DNA from: Bacillota bacterium
GTDB lineage: Bacteria > Bacillota > Sulfobacillia > Sulfobacillales > Sulfobacillaceae
Assembly: GCA_023381095.1 (NCBI GenBank)
Contig: JAMCTO010000258.1
Span: forward strand, 1-5,628
Direction: 5' to 3'
DNA length: 5,628 nucleotides
Under the pieces are notes generated by a model that had not been told where the DNA came from, ran no database searches, and saw only the letters and a list, made by a program, of their open reading frames with translations. Below, piece by piece: positions 1 to 5,536 of the stretch; the first letter of the stretch is position 1; each line of letters begins with the position of its first letter. The translations under genes and the position numbers were made by a program.

Positions 1-406
1 CATGCCGTGACCAGGAAGATCGGCTGGGAGGGGTCATGGTTAGTAGATGGTCTATCATTTTGGGAAGTCGTGACGCCATCATACTGGCGCGTGAACTGCT
101 GAGCGACCCCTTGGTCACCGCCTGCTGGACCGCATTTTCGGCTTGTTTGAAAAGGGTGGCTTCTAAGGATGCGGTACTGATCCCCTGTTTATTGCCAATG
201 GCGGCTAGGGAAAGGCCTGCCTTGCGATCTGCTCTCAGGGTAGCAGTAGATACGTGAAGGTCATTAGCTACCGATTGCATCAAATTCATAGACGAGTGAA
301 CTCCCTTCATGGGGCCAGCCATAGGCATGGATGCCTGGTGACCAGCGTTCACGCCTCCGGTCAGCAATCCTCCTGCCGCTAAAATTGCGAACATTTTCCC
401 GACCAT
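1..406 (-). CDS. Small secreted protein of unknown function (5' part; 3' end outside window)
   Basis: This frame is open from an ATG at 406 to the window edge, giving about 135 residues with no stop. An AAAGGAG ribosome binding site lies 10 bases upstream and decides the start. The N-terminus is a clear signal peptide: Lys4, a hydrophobic Ala/Leu/Gly stretch at about residues 6-19, and a plausible signal peptidase I site after Val-Asn-Ala (19-21). The mature part has a short Met/Gly/Pro segment and then a helical, Ala/Ser/Leu-rich region. That region includes an ADRKAGLSLAAIGNKQGIS stretch and a SLEATLFKQAENAVQQAV stretch. From memory, this 'AG.SLA.IA...G.....L...L...A...L..AV..G' pattern recurs in exported proteins of Bacillota, but I can give no family name or function. 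It probably acts outside the membrane. The gene is transcribed away from yigZ's 3' end, about 330 bases downstream of it. Coding status is fairly sure; function is unknown. Confidence 0.72.
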   Translation of the reverse strand, partial: MVGKMFAILAAGGLLTGGVNAGHQASMPMAGPMKGVHSSMNLMQSVANDLHVSTATLRADRKAGLSLAAIGNKQGISTASLEATLFKQAENAVQQAVTKGSLSSSRASMMASRLPKMIDHLLTMTPPSRSSWSRH

Positions 407-416
407 GCGCAACTCG

Positions 417-423
417 CTCCTTT
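417..423 (-). promoter_or_regulatory. Ribosome binding site of the secreted-protein gene
   Basis: Read on the minus strand this is AAAGGAG, 10 bases before the ATG at 406. It supports 406 over the in-frame TTG at 412 (only about 4 bases away) and the ATG at 394 (about 22 bases away). Confidence 0.7.
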
Positions 424-441
424 GGCAATCAAGTTTTCGGT

Positions 442-471
442 TCTATAGCATCAATTTGCATCGAGTATCGA
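442..471 (-). promoter_or_regulatory. Candidate promoter for the secreted-protein gene
   Basis: On the minus strand, TCGATA (471-466) and TATAGA (447-442) are separated by 18 bases. Each matches 4 of 6 consensus positions for the housekeeping sigma factor. Transcription would begin near 435, leaving a leader of about 30 bases that includes the AAAGGAG site. The position is good but the hexamers are weak. Confidence 0.28.
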
Positions 472-672
472 CGAATCCGGGCCCAAAGGTATTAAACTTA
501 TATAATGTTGCCAAACTGTTAAGGCGAAATAAAGATTGCCTTAACCAGCTCGCCGTCTGGTATCAGGAAATTTCCCTAAAAGCCTATAGTGTCTTTGCTT
601 GGGCCTACTTTGGCGAATAGACGATACCAATATATGGTGTTTGCGACGGCTTCCAGGATACTAACGCATGTC

Positions 673-694
673 TATCATGGTCGCCGCCATCATA
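673..694. repeat. Short inverted repeat downstream of yigZ
   Basis: TATCATGG and CCATCATA form an 8-base-pair stem with one mismatch around a 6-base loop (681-686). It lies about 40 bases past the yigZ stop, where a terminator would be expected, but no T-run follows it on the minus strand. An intrinsic terminator is therefore unlikely. It could be a 3'-end stabilising stem or chance. Confidence 0.25.
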
Positions 695-734
695 CCGTCA
701 TAAGGCAAGGCAAGTGCATCGTGACGGATAGATA

Positions 735-1358
735 TTAAGGTGCGGGATCCTTTGCGACATCCCAAAGCGGAGTTACCAATTTGAGTTCAGCGGCCCCCGC
801 TGTAAGTTGCTGAATTCGGGTGAATAAGTCAGTTGATTGACTTTCAATGATGCGAAAAGATAGGGTCACTTCAGTGTCAAAAGTTGCGTGGAAATTTGTG
901 GTTCGGTTATCCAACACGTTTTTGACCATGTTATAGGTGTGATAAGGCACCGTCATTTGAACATCCAAGGCAGGAACCAACAATCCCCATGTGGTATTGT
1001 CTATGGCTAATTGCCCAGCCTTTTGGTAGGCATGAACCAACCCGCCATGGCCCAGTTTGATTCCCCCGAAATAACGCACCACGGTAATTAGGGTATGGCA
1101 GAGGTTTCTATGGGTGAGCAAATTGAGCAATGGTAATCCTGCAGTGCCGTGGGGTTCTCCGTCGTCGGATGCTTTATCGGTGCCGTCGGGGAGCCTATAG
1201 GCCCAGGCGTAATGTGTAGCGCCTGGCCAATCGGCTTTGGTTCGGGCCAGGGAATCATTAAATTGTTCGATGTTTGATAGGTGCTGGGTCAGACCTATGA
1301 ATCGCGATTTCTTGATATCATATGATACAGGATTCGATGTAAGCGGAACTTTGTACAC
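735..1358 (-). CDS. yigZ: YigZ/YvyE (IMPACT) family protein
   Basis: This 207-residue protein is a normal full length for the family (about 205-215). The UPF0029/IMPACT N-terminal domain is marked by SRF at 18-20, ATHYAWAYRLPD at 47-58, SDDGEP at 64-69, GTAG at 71-74 and RYFGGIKLG at 95-103 followed by GGLV. These are the family's hallmark glycine-rich and acidic motifs. Residues from about 135 onward fit the DUF1949-type C-terminal domain. The eukaryotic relative IMPACT regulates the kinase GCN2. The bacterial role (E. coli YigZ, B. subtilis YvyE) is not settled and a nucleic-acid or translation link has been proposed. The protein has no signal peptide and is probably cytoplasmic. The start is GTG, preceded by AAGGAGG only about 4 bases away; no other start codon fits better. 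It is divergent from the glycosyltransferase operon and probably a single-gene unit. I found no good promoter for it. Confidence 0.95.
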   Translation of the reverse strand: MYKVPLTSNPVSYDIKKSRFIGLTQHLSNIEQFNDSLARTKADWPGATHYAWAYRLPDGTDKASDDGEPHGTAGLPLLNLLTHRNLCHTLITVVRYFGGIKLGHGGLVHAYQKAGQLAIDNTTWGLLVPALDVQMTVPYHTYNMVKNVLDNRTTNFHATFDTEVTLSFRIIESQSTDLFTRIQQLTAGAAELKLVTPLWDVAKDPAP

Positions 1359-1362
1359 GGTT

Positions 1363-1369
1363 CCTCCTT
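1363..1369 (-). promoter_or_regulatory. Strong RBS deciding the GTG start of yigZ
   Basis: Minus-strand AAGGAGG sits 4 bases before the GTG at 1358. The match to the 16S anti-Shine-Dalgarno is perfect and the spacing slightly short. No internal Met occurs until residue 136, so this GTG is the only sensible start. Confidence 0.75.
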
Positions 1370-1386
1370 GCCGCTAAGTTGGTCGC

Positions 1387-1415
1387 GAGACAATCAGCGT
1401 CAACTGGCGTACAAT
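1387..1415 (+). promoter_or_regulatory. Candidate promoter of the glycosyltransferase-MFS-deacetylase operon
   Basis: GAGACA (1387-1392, 4/6 match) and TACAAT (1410-1415, 5/6 match) are separated by exactly 17 bases. Initiation near 1422 would leave an ~80-base leader before the ATG at 1501. It is the best rightward promoter-like pair in the 142-base divergent region. A short dyad, GCGT-acaata-ACGC (1407-1420), overlaps the -10 and could be an operator or chance. Confidence 0.35.
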
Positions 1416-1490
1416 AACGCTAGCCAAAGTATGTGGTGCTATTCATTATGGAAAGTCGTTGGGTTGGGGTCAACGACATTCGACAGAAGT

Positions 1491-1496
1491 GAGGTG
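1491..1496 (+). promoter_or_regulatory. RBS deciding the ATG start of the glycosyltransferase gene
   Basis: GAGGTG matches the anti-Shine-Dalgarno complement, and the GAGG core lies 6 bases before the ATG at 1501. The in-frame TTG at 1459 has nothing comparable upstream, so 1501 is preferred. Confidence 0.65.
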
Positions 1497-1500
1497 GCGC

Positions 1501-2733
1501 ATGGACCCGGCATCGGTGAATTCTCCAACTACTGCGGAATTGGCGGAGTGGGTTAATTGGCTACCCAATCACCATGATGCAACCCTTGCAATGCATCCTG
1601 AAGTGATGATTTTGGCAGCACGTTACGGAGACGGCCATTTACGTGCTGCCAAAGCCATTGCCTTACAATTGTTGCTATTAAACCCATCGATTAAGCTGGG
1701 AATTTTGGACTATTATCGGTTTGTTAATCCTAAGCTAGACCATACGATACGATGGGCTTATTTAAACAGTGTACGCTTTGCACCGTCCTTGTGGCGCTGG
1801 TTTTATACTGCGACACAACGGATTGATCCGTTATCATCGACGCAGCAATTTCTCAATCACATCGGATTGACCAGGTTTTACGACGCAATTAGCGCCACTC
1901 CGCCAAAAATTATCGTTTCCACTTATCCCACCGCTGCGGGGGTGGTTTCTACACTAAAGCAGGCTGGCAAGCTGGATGTCATTAATTATGTAGTTATGAC
2001 GGATTATAGCGTGCATTCTCAGTGGATTCATCCAGCAGTTGATGGCTATTTTGTTGGCAGTGAAGATATGAAGGACGAATTGCTTGCGCGGGGAATCGCA
2101 CCCGACAAAATTACCGTCTCCGGAATACCCGTAGATGAACGGTTTAAAGAGATGGTAGATGCGATGGCAGTTAGACAACGCTATGGAATTGATGATCATC
2201 CTGTTATTCTGTTCATGGGGGGCTCGTACATGCCCCTAGTTGAATTTGAAAAAATACTGCGCGTGATTGACGAGATTCCTAACCAACATACGACTCTGGT
2301 GATCGCCGGACGAGAAATGGCGCGGCAGCGCATCGCGCGCGGATATCGCGAGCATTCCAAAAACGCAATGGTGGTATTAAATTACGTCGATAACGTTCAT
2401 GAGCTTATGGCGGTCGCGGACCTCTTGGTTAGTAAGGCAGGTGGTCTCACCACCACGGAATCACTGTGTCGAGGATTGCCGGTAGTCATCTACCGTCCAA
2501 TTCCAGGACAAGAAGACGCGAACGCTGAGTTTCTGGTACGGCACGGAGCGGGACGGCGAGCCAAAACGGAGGAAGAAGTAGGGGAATTGATTACATATCT
2601 TTTACAACATCCATGGGAAATTCGGGCGATGGCACGGCAGTCGGGACAATTGGGACATCCTGAAGCCGCGACTGCAATCGCGTTAGCGATTGATGATTCT
2701 TTGGTGGGACGCCGGGCGCATGCGCCAGCCTAG
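1501..2733 (+). CDS. UgtP/MGDG-synthase-like glycosyltransferase (GT28-type fold)
   Basis: The 410-residue protein has the two-domain GT-B layout of processive diacylglycerol glucosyltransferases (UgtP/YpfP, about 380 residues), plant MGDG synthases and MurG. The acceptor-side domain begins with RYGDGH at 41-46 (the family's GxGH loop) followed by RAAKAI. It continues with TDYSVHSQW at 167-175 and DGYFVGSE, typical of the MGDG-synthase N-terminal domain. The nucleotide-sugar domain shows GGS at 240-242, KAGGLTTTE at 312-320 and PIPGQEDAN at 333-341, the UDP-sugar-binding signature. No transmembrane helix is obvious; the enzyme should act at the inner membrane face. The family transfers glucose, galactose or GlcNAc from UDP to lipid acceptors. 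Which sugar and lipid are used here cannot be read. About 30 residues precede the conserved core, so the ATG at 1591 is possible but lacks an RBS. The end overlaps the next gene. A glycosyltransferase is near certain; lipid as acceptor is likely. Confidence 0.93.
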   Translation: MDPASVNSPTTAELAEWVNWLPNHHDATLAMHPEVMILAARYGDGHLRAAKAIALQLLLLNPSIKLGILDYYRFVNPKLDHTIRWAYLNSVRFAPSLWRWFYTATQRIDPLSSTQQFLNHIGLTRFYDAISATPPKIIVSTYPTAAGVVSTLKQAGKLDVINYVVMTDYSVHSQWIHPAVDGYFVGSEDMKDELLARGIAPDKITVSGIPVDERFKEMVDAMAVRQRYGIDDHPVILFMGGSYMPLVEFEKILRVIDEIPNQHTTLVIAGREMARQRIARGYREHSKNAMVVLNYVDNVHELMAVADLLVSKAGGLTTTESLCRGLPVVIYRPIPGQEDANAEFLVRHGAGRRAKTEEEVGELITYLLQHPWEIRAMARQSGQLGHPEAATAIALAIDDSLVGRRAHAPA

Positions 2734-3892
2734 GCCCAGGCTTTCTTCCGCACAAATTTTTTTGGTCGCTATTTTGGGATTAGCCGAATTTGCTCGCGGA
2801 GCTCTGATTGTATCGTTGTTACCTGCCTTTGTCACCGGGCCCTTGGCGGCTCCGATTACCATAGTAGGTTGGGCACTGTCCAGTCATTATTTTTTGGACA
2901 CCGTATTTCGAGGGCCTTCGGGATGGTTGGTGGACCGAATTGGACCACCGCGGGTGTTGACTATTGGGGTGGCCATCGAAATTCTGGCATTGATTGGGGC
3001 CATGAATTCGCGGAGCCCAGCATGGATAATAATTTTCGTGGCACTGCTGGGCGTGGGCACAGCAACACATTGGCCGGCTGTGGTTACTGGAACCAATCGT
3101 TTGACCCCGCCGGAGAATCGGGCTTCGATTATGGGTTTGGTGTTTGCTGCCTGGTTGACGGGTTCAGGGCTGGGTCCGGTGCTGATAAATTTCATGTTGA
3201 GTGGCCGGGACCGCGTGGCATTTTTGGTATTAATCATGGCGGACATTGCTGCCTTTGCAATGACGATTTTGGTTTATGATCCACGTTTGTACCACATACA
3301 CCGGTCTGACCACAAAGTGCAGCATTGGTTGAAAACGCTAAAACCGTTTCGTGCGGTATTGCCGGGAATGTTTGTGCAAAATATGACACTAGGAGTAATG
3401 TTGCCGATTTTGCAGCCGTTTGTGACTCATGTCTTGCATTTTGGCCATTGGCAATTTGCTGAACTTTTGGTGGGCAGCGGTGCGTTTACTGTAGTGTTGC
3501 TGGTACCCATGGGCCGAATTACCGACCGGTTTGGATTGAAAGTGCCACTCGTGACCGGGTTCTTCTTGGCTGGCTGTGCCCTGACTACGGTGGGGATTGT
3601 GAGACACTTTTGGCCACTTATTGTTGCCGGGGGATTTCTCGGGCTTTCTTATGCGATGATTTTGCCTTCTTGGAATGCATTTTTGGCTGGCTTGATTCCA
3701 AAGGAAATCGAGGGCTGGCTTTGGGGGATTTTTATGACCGTGGAAGGCATGGGAATGTCGGTTGGGCCCATTATTGGCGCTCGTTTGTTTGCCTATCGAA
3801 TTTGGGCGCCGTTTATGGCATCTGCGTTAATTTTGCTGATCATGGGTGTGTTCTACACGGTTTATCCGTTAGGGAAACCCGCAAGGCATTAG
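2720..3892 (+). CDS. Major facilitator superfamily (MFS) transporter, possible glycolipid flippase
   Basis: This 390-residue hydrophobic protein has about 12 predicted membrane segments, the usual MFS size. The loop after TM2 carries GWLVDRIG (68-75), and the symmetry-related loop in the second half carries GRITDRFG (265-272). Both match the MFS motif A (GxLxDRxGRR type), although the following basic residues are weak. A basic central loop (about 188-211, with YHIHRSDHKVQHWLKTLK) separates the two six-helix halves. The start is uncertain. ATG 2720 gives a short basic N-terminus (MRQPRPR) before TM1 and overlaps the upstream gene by 14 bases. TTG 2690 and ATG 2693 are in frame alternatives. 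No start has a strong RBS, which suggests translational coupling. In S. aureus, LtaA is an MFS glycolipid flippase co-encoded with the glycosyltransferase YpfP, so flipping the upstream enzyme's product is an attractive inference. A drug or sugar exporter is the alternative. MFS membership is secure; substrate is not. Confidence 0.9.
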   Translation: MRQPRPRLSSAQIFLVAILGLAEFARGALIVSLLPAFVTGPLAAPITIVGWALSSHYFLDTVFRGPSGWLVDRIGPPRVLTIGVAIEILALIGAMNSRSPAWIIIFVALLGVGTATHWPAVVTGTNRLTPPENRASIMGLVFAAWLTGSGLGPVLINFMLSGRDRVAFLVLIMADIAAFAMTILVYDPRLYHIHRSDHKVQHWLKTLKPFRAVLPGMFVQNMTLGVMLPILQPFVTHVLHFGHWQFAELLVGSGAFTVVLLVPMGRITDRFGLKVPLVTGFFLAGCALTTVGIVRHFWPLIVAGGFLGLSYAMILPSWNAFLAGLIPKEIEGWLWGIFMTVEGMGMSVGPIIGARLFAYRIWAPFMASALILLIMGVFYTVYPLGKPARH

Positions 3893-3903
3893 GAGGGCTT
3901 ATC

Positions 3904-3987
3904 GTGCCGAGACATAAAGTGGCTCCATCTTGGATGCGAGTCGCTAGCCATGACCCAAGCTTCACAACACGAGGTGATCGGGAGTGA
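3904..3987 (+). CDS. Possible 27-residue small protein or coupling ORF
   Basis: The only gap in the operon (3893-3983) contains AGGAGG at 3891-3896, then GTG at 3904 after 7 bases, and an open frame of 27 codons. Its TGA (3985-3987) overlaps the GTG start of the deacetylase gene as GTGA. The encoded peptide is basic (MPRHKVAPSWMRVASHDPS... ending GDRE) with no membrane segment or signal peptide. A consensus Shine-Dalgarno at ideal spacing and a 4-base stop/start overlap are what a translated ORF in an operon shows. It may be a real microprotein, a coupling device that feeds ribosomes to the deacetylase, or a remnant. The peptide resembles nothing I recognise. Against it: the length is short enough for a chance frame, and the deacetylase has its own strong RBS. 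Confidence 0.4.
   Translation: MPRHKVAPSWMRVASHDPSFTTRGDRE
3971..3979 (+). promoter_or_regulatory. Extended RBS of the deacetylase gene
   Basis: GAGGTGATC is a 9-base perfect match to the complement of the 16S rRNA 3' end, 4 bases (GGGA) before the GTG at 3984. Counted from GAGG the spacing is 9. It decides the GTG start and suggests strong translation initiation. Confidence 0.75.
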
Positions 3988-5273
3988 CCATCATCGTGAT
4001 CTTGGGGATATTGGTCTTATTGTGGATAATCCTATATCTTGTCCCCGATCTTTTGTGGCACCATCTGCAATGGGGGAGTGTGCAAGGCGCTCGAGACAGC
4101 CACCAAATTGCGTTCACCTTTGACGATGGTCCGGGAGAAGATACTGGGGCAATTTTGGATGTGCTCGCAGCCCATGATGCCAAAGGCACGTTCTTTATCG
4201 TGATAGAAGCTGCTGAGCGGCATCCTGATTTAATTCGCCGTATGGTAGACGAGGGTCATACTCTTGGCCTGCACGGAATACGGCACCGTTCCATGTATTT
4301 CTATGGGCCTTGGACGAGTATCTACACCATTTGGCATGGAGCGCGCCTGCTTGAACATCTTTCGGGAAAGCCTCCCCAATTCTACCGTCCTCCTTGGGGC
4401 CATGTGAACCTATTTACCTGGTGGGCATGGAAGCGTGCAGGCCTGATACCGGTATTTTGGACGATTGCGCCGGACGATTGGAACCCCCGCCACGATGTAC
4501 AGAAGATTACCCGTACCATTGTCCAATGCGCAGTGCCTGGGGCTATCGTGGTGCTTCACGATGGGGGAGGTGACCGCACACGTACAGTTCAAGCTTTGGA
4601 CCAGGCTTTGCCCCGTCTGCGTCAGCTAAATTTAGACCCTGTAGCGCTTGAAACGCTGGCAACGGACCGATCCGAACTGCGCCGCATGTGGACCTGGTGG
4701 GAAGTGCGGTTTAGCAAGGGTTGGGACATTGACACCGTACCATCATCACTCGGAGGAGACCCGGTATTGCGACTGGGGCGCATTCGGTTTCGCGGACCTC
4801 GATTGGACCTACCGGATGGGACTACCTTAAGCGCCGGTGATCCTATGGCGGAGATACATTTTGGCAATCCCGCCTTGGCCCAGTTGAGCAAAAATGCGGC
4901 GGGCGGACTAAGAGCGTTTCATGCGGTTTTGCGCGGACTGACCGATGTGGCCGATGTTGTGGCCACCAATCCCAAATATCACGATGTGCAGGCGGTGGGC
5001 GGCATCACGCTGCTTGACGCATCAAGTGCCATCGAGAAATTGGGATTTATGCGAGTGACAATTCACGGGTGGCAAAAGTGGTCCATGTGGATTTATTTGG
5101 CTATCCTGATGTCGATATATCATGCTCAGGGATGGCGCACATTGAGGAGATTTCTAAAACTTCAACCTGTGCTATTGATCATGCCAAAAAAGCATCTTGA
5201 TGAGCACTATTTACGCCGTCCCAAAGCCGTGGATGCGAAAGAGAGAGGATCGCTGCCAATCCGAGGTTGCTAG
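3984..5273 (+). CDS. Membrane-anchored NodB-type polysaccharide deacetylase with YkoP-like C-terminal domain
   Basis: The product is 429 residues. An uncleaved signal-anchor helix (about 2-20) should leave the rest outside the cell. Residues about 40-215 form a carbohydrate esterase family 4 (NodB) domain. TFDDGP at 45-50 contains the catalytic base and metal-binding Asp. H97 and H101 keep the metal-binding H-x3-H spacing, but as HGIRHRS rather than the usual HSxxHP. RPPWG lies at 135-139, PDDW at 163-166 and VLHDG at 190-194. The metal triad and catalytic residues appear intact, so it should be active. Residues about 233-415 form a second domain starting RMWTWWEVRF, with GDPMAEIHFGNPAL and GITLLDASSAIEKLGF. 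From memory this resembles B. subtilis YkoP, of unknown function. Family members remove N-acetyl groups from chitin, peptidoglycan or other amino sugars; the substrate here is unknown. It is the last gene of the operon, with its start overlapping the stop of a small ORF. Confidence 0.92.
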   Translation: MTIIVILGILVLLWIILYLVPDLLWHHLQWGSVQGARDSHQIAFTFDDGPGEDTGAILDVLAAHDAKGTFFIVIEAAERHPDLIRRMVDEGHTLGLHGIRHRSMYFYGPWTSIYTIWHGARLLEHLSGKPPQFYRPPWGHVNLFTWWAWKRAGLIPVFWTIAPDDWNPRHDVQKITRTIVQCAVPGAIVVLHDGGGDRTRTVQALDQALPRLRQLNLDPVALETLATDRSELRRMWTWWEVRFSKGWDIDTVPSSLGGDPVLRLGRIRFRGPRLDLPDGTTLSAGDPMAEIHFGNPALAQLSKNAAGGLRAFHAVLRGLTDVADVVATNPKYHDVQAVGGITLLDASSAIEKLGFMRVTIHGWQKWSMWIYLAILMSIYHAQGWRTLRRFLKLQPVLLIMPKKHLDEHYLRRPKAVDAKERGSLPIRGC

Positions 5274-5315
5274 GCATTCGCGTAGACAGTGCAAACTCGA
5301 ATTCGCCAAACCCTG

Positions 5316-5350
5316 GGCATTAACGTCTGATAGCCTAAGCTTTTAATGTC
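5316..5350 (+). terminator. Weak terminator-like hairpin after the deacetylase gene
   Basis: GGCATTAA (5316-5323) pairs with TTAATGTC (5343-5350), 8 pairs with one G-T, around a 19-base loop, and TTATT follows. It begins 42 bases past the deacetylase stop. The stem is AT-rich and the loop large, so it would be an inefficient terminator at best. Confidence 0.2.
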
Positions 5351-5377
5351 TTATTCTGCGACGAAGTTTGTAGTCCT

Positions 5378-5410
5378 TTGTCTGGTACGTCATAGACAAG
5401 TCTACTACGT
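5378..5410. repeat. Overlapping inverted repeats (operator-like dyad)
   Basis: TTGTCT (5378-5383) pairs with AGACAA (5394-5399), while TAGAC (5393-5397) pairs with GTCTA (5400-5404). The latter sits inside a near-palindrome spanning 5387-5410 with ACGT at both ends (9 of 12 positions symmetric). The two pairings are mutually exclusive in RNA. No adjacent promoter supports an operator role. Confidence 0.22.
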
Positions 5411-5478
5411 GATATCTTTCATTATCTGAGAGTTTTAGGATCGCACTCAAGACAACTTTACACCAGATTGTGGCAACC

Positions 5479-5536
5479 GATTAGGGTAGACACCTTGGTG
5501 CAGCCTAATCCAAGGGGGCAGGGACAGCGCTGCCCT
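5479..5536 (+). terminator. Tandem hairpins, possible operon terminator or structured RNA element
   Basis: Two stems lie side by side. The first pairs GATTAGG (5479-5485) with CCTAATC (5504-5510) perfectly, with CACC/GGTG (5491-5500) as an apical stem. The second pairs GGGCAG (5516-5521) with CTGCCC (5530-5535) around an 8-base loop. A TTTT run occurs only 6 bases after the second stem (5542-5545), later than in a classical intrinsic terminator. The position, about 210-260 bases after the last stop codon, would give a long 3' UTR. A leader element of an unseen downstream gene is the alternative. Confidence 0.33.

Larger units (their letters stand above)
407..734. other. Gene-free interval between yigZ and the secreted-protein gene
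   Basis: I see no credible gene in these ~330 bases. The interval holds the RBS and possible promoter of the secreted-protein gene, a perfect 10-base palindrome GGAAATTTCC (566-575), and a short hairpin at 673-694. It also holds a 6-base inverted repeat CCGTCA/TGACGG (695-700 and 722-727) just past the yigZ stop. An AT-rich patch with a perfect TATAAT at 501-506 on the plus strand has no acceptable -35 and no plus-strand gene ahead of it. Confidence 0.6.

Noticed and set aside
36..257. Plus-strand frame of 73 codons
   Set aside because: It is antisense to the secreted-protein gene, which has an RBS and signal peptide; the plus-strand frame has neither.
501..506. Perfect TATAAT on the plus strand
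   Set aside because: No -35-like hexamer lies at 16-18 bases and there is no plus-strand gene downstream before yigZ's converging end.
405..620. Plus-strand frame of 71 codons
   Set aside because: Its ATG lies on the reverse of the secreted-protein start, it has no RBS, and the peptide has no recognisable features.
1459..1500. TTG-initiated N-terminal extension of the glycosyltransferase
   Set aside because: No RBS is suitable for the TTG, whereas the ATG at 1501 has GAGGTG at good spacing; the extra 14 residues carry no family motif.
2869..3279. Plus-strand 136-codon frame inside the MFS gene
   Set aside because: It is a shadow in another frame of a clearly membrane-protein coding sequence; its composition (many Gly, Cys, Trp) is typical of out-of-frame reading.
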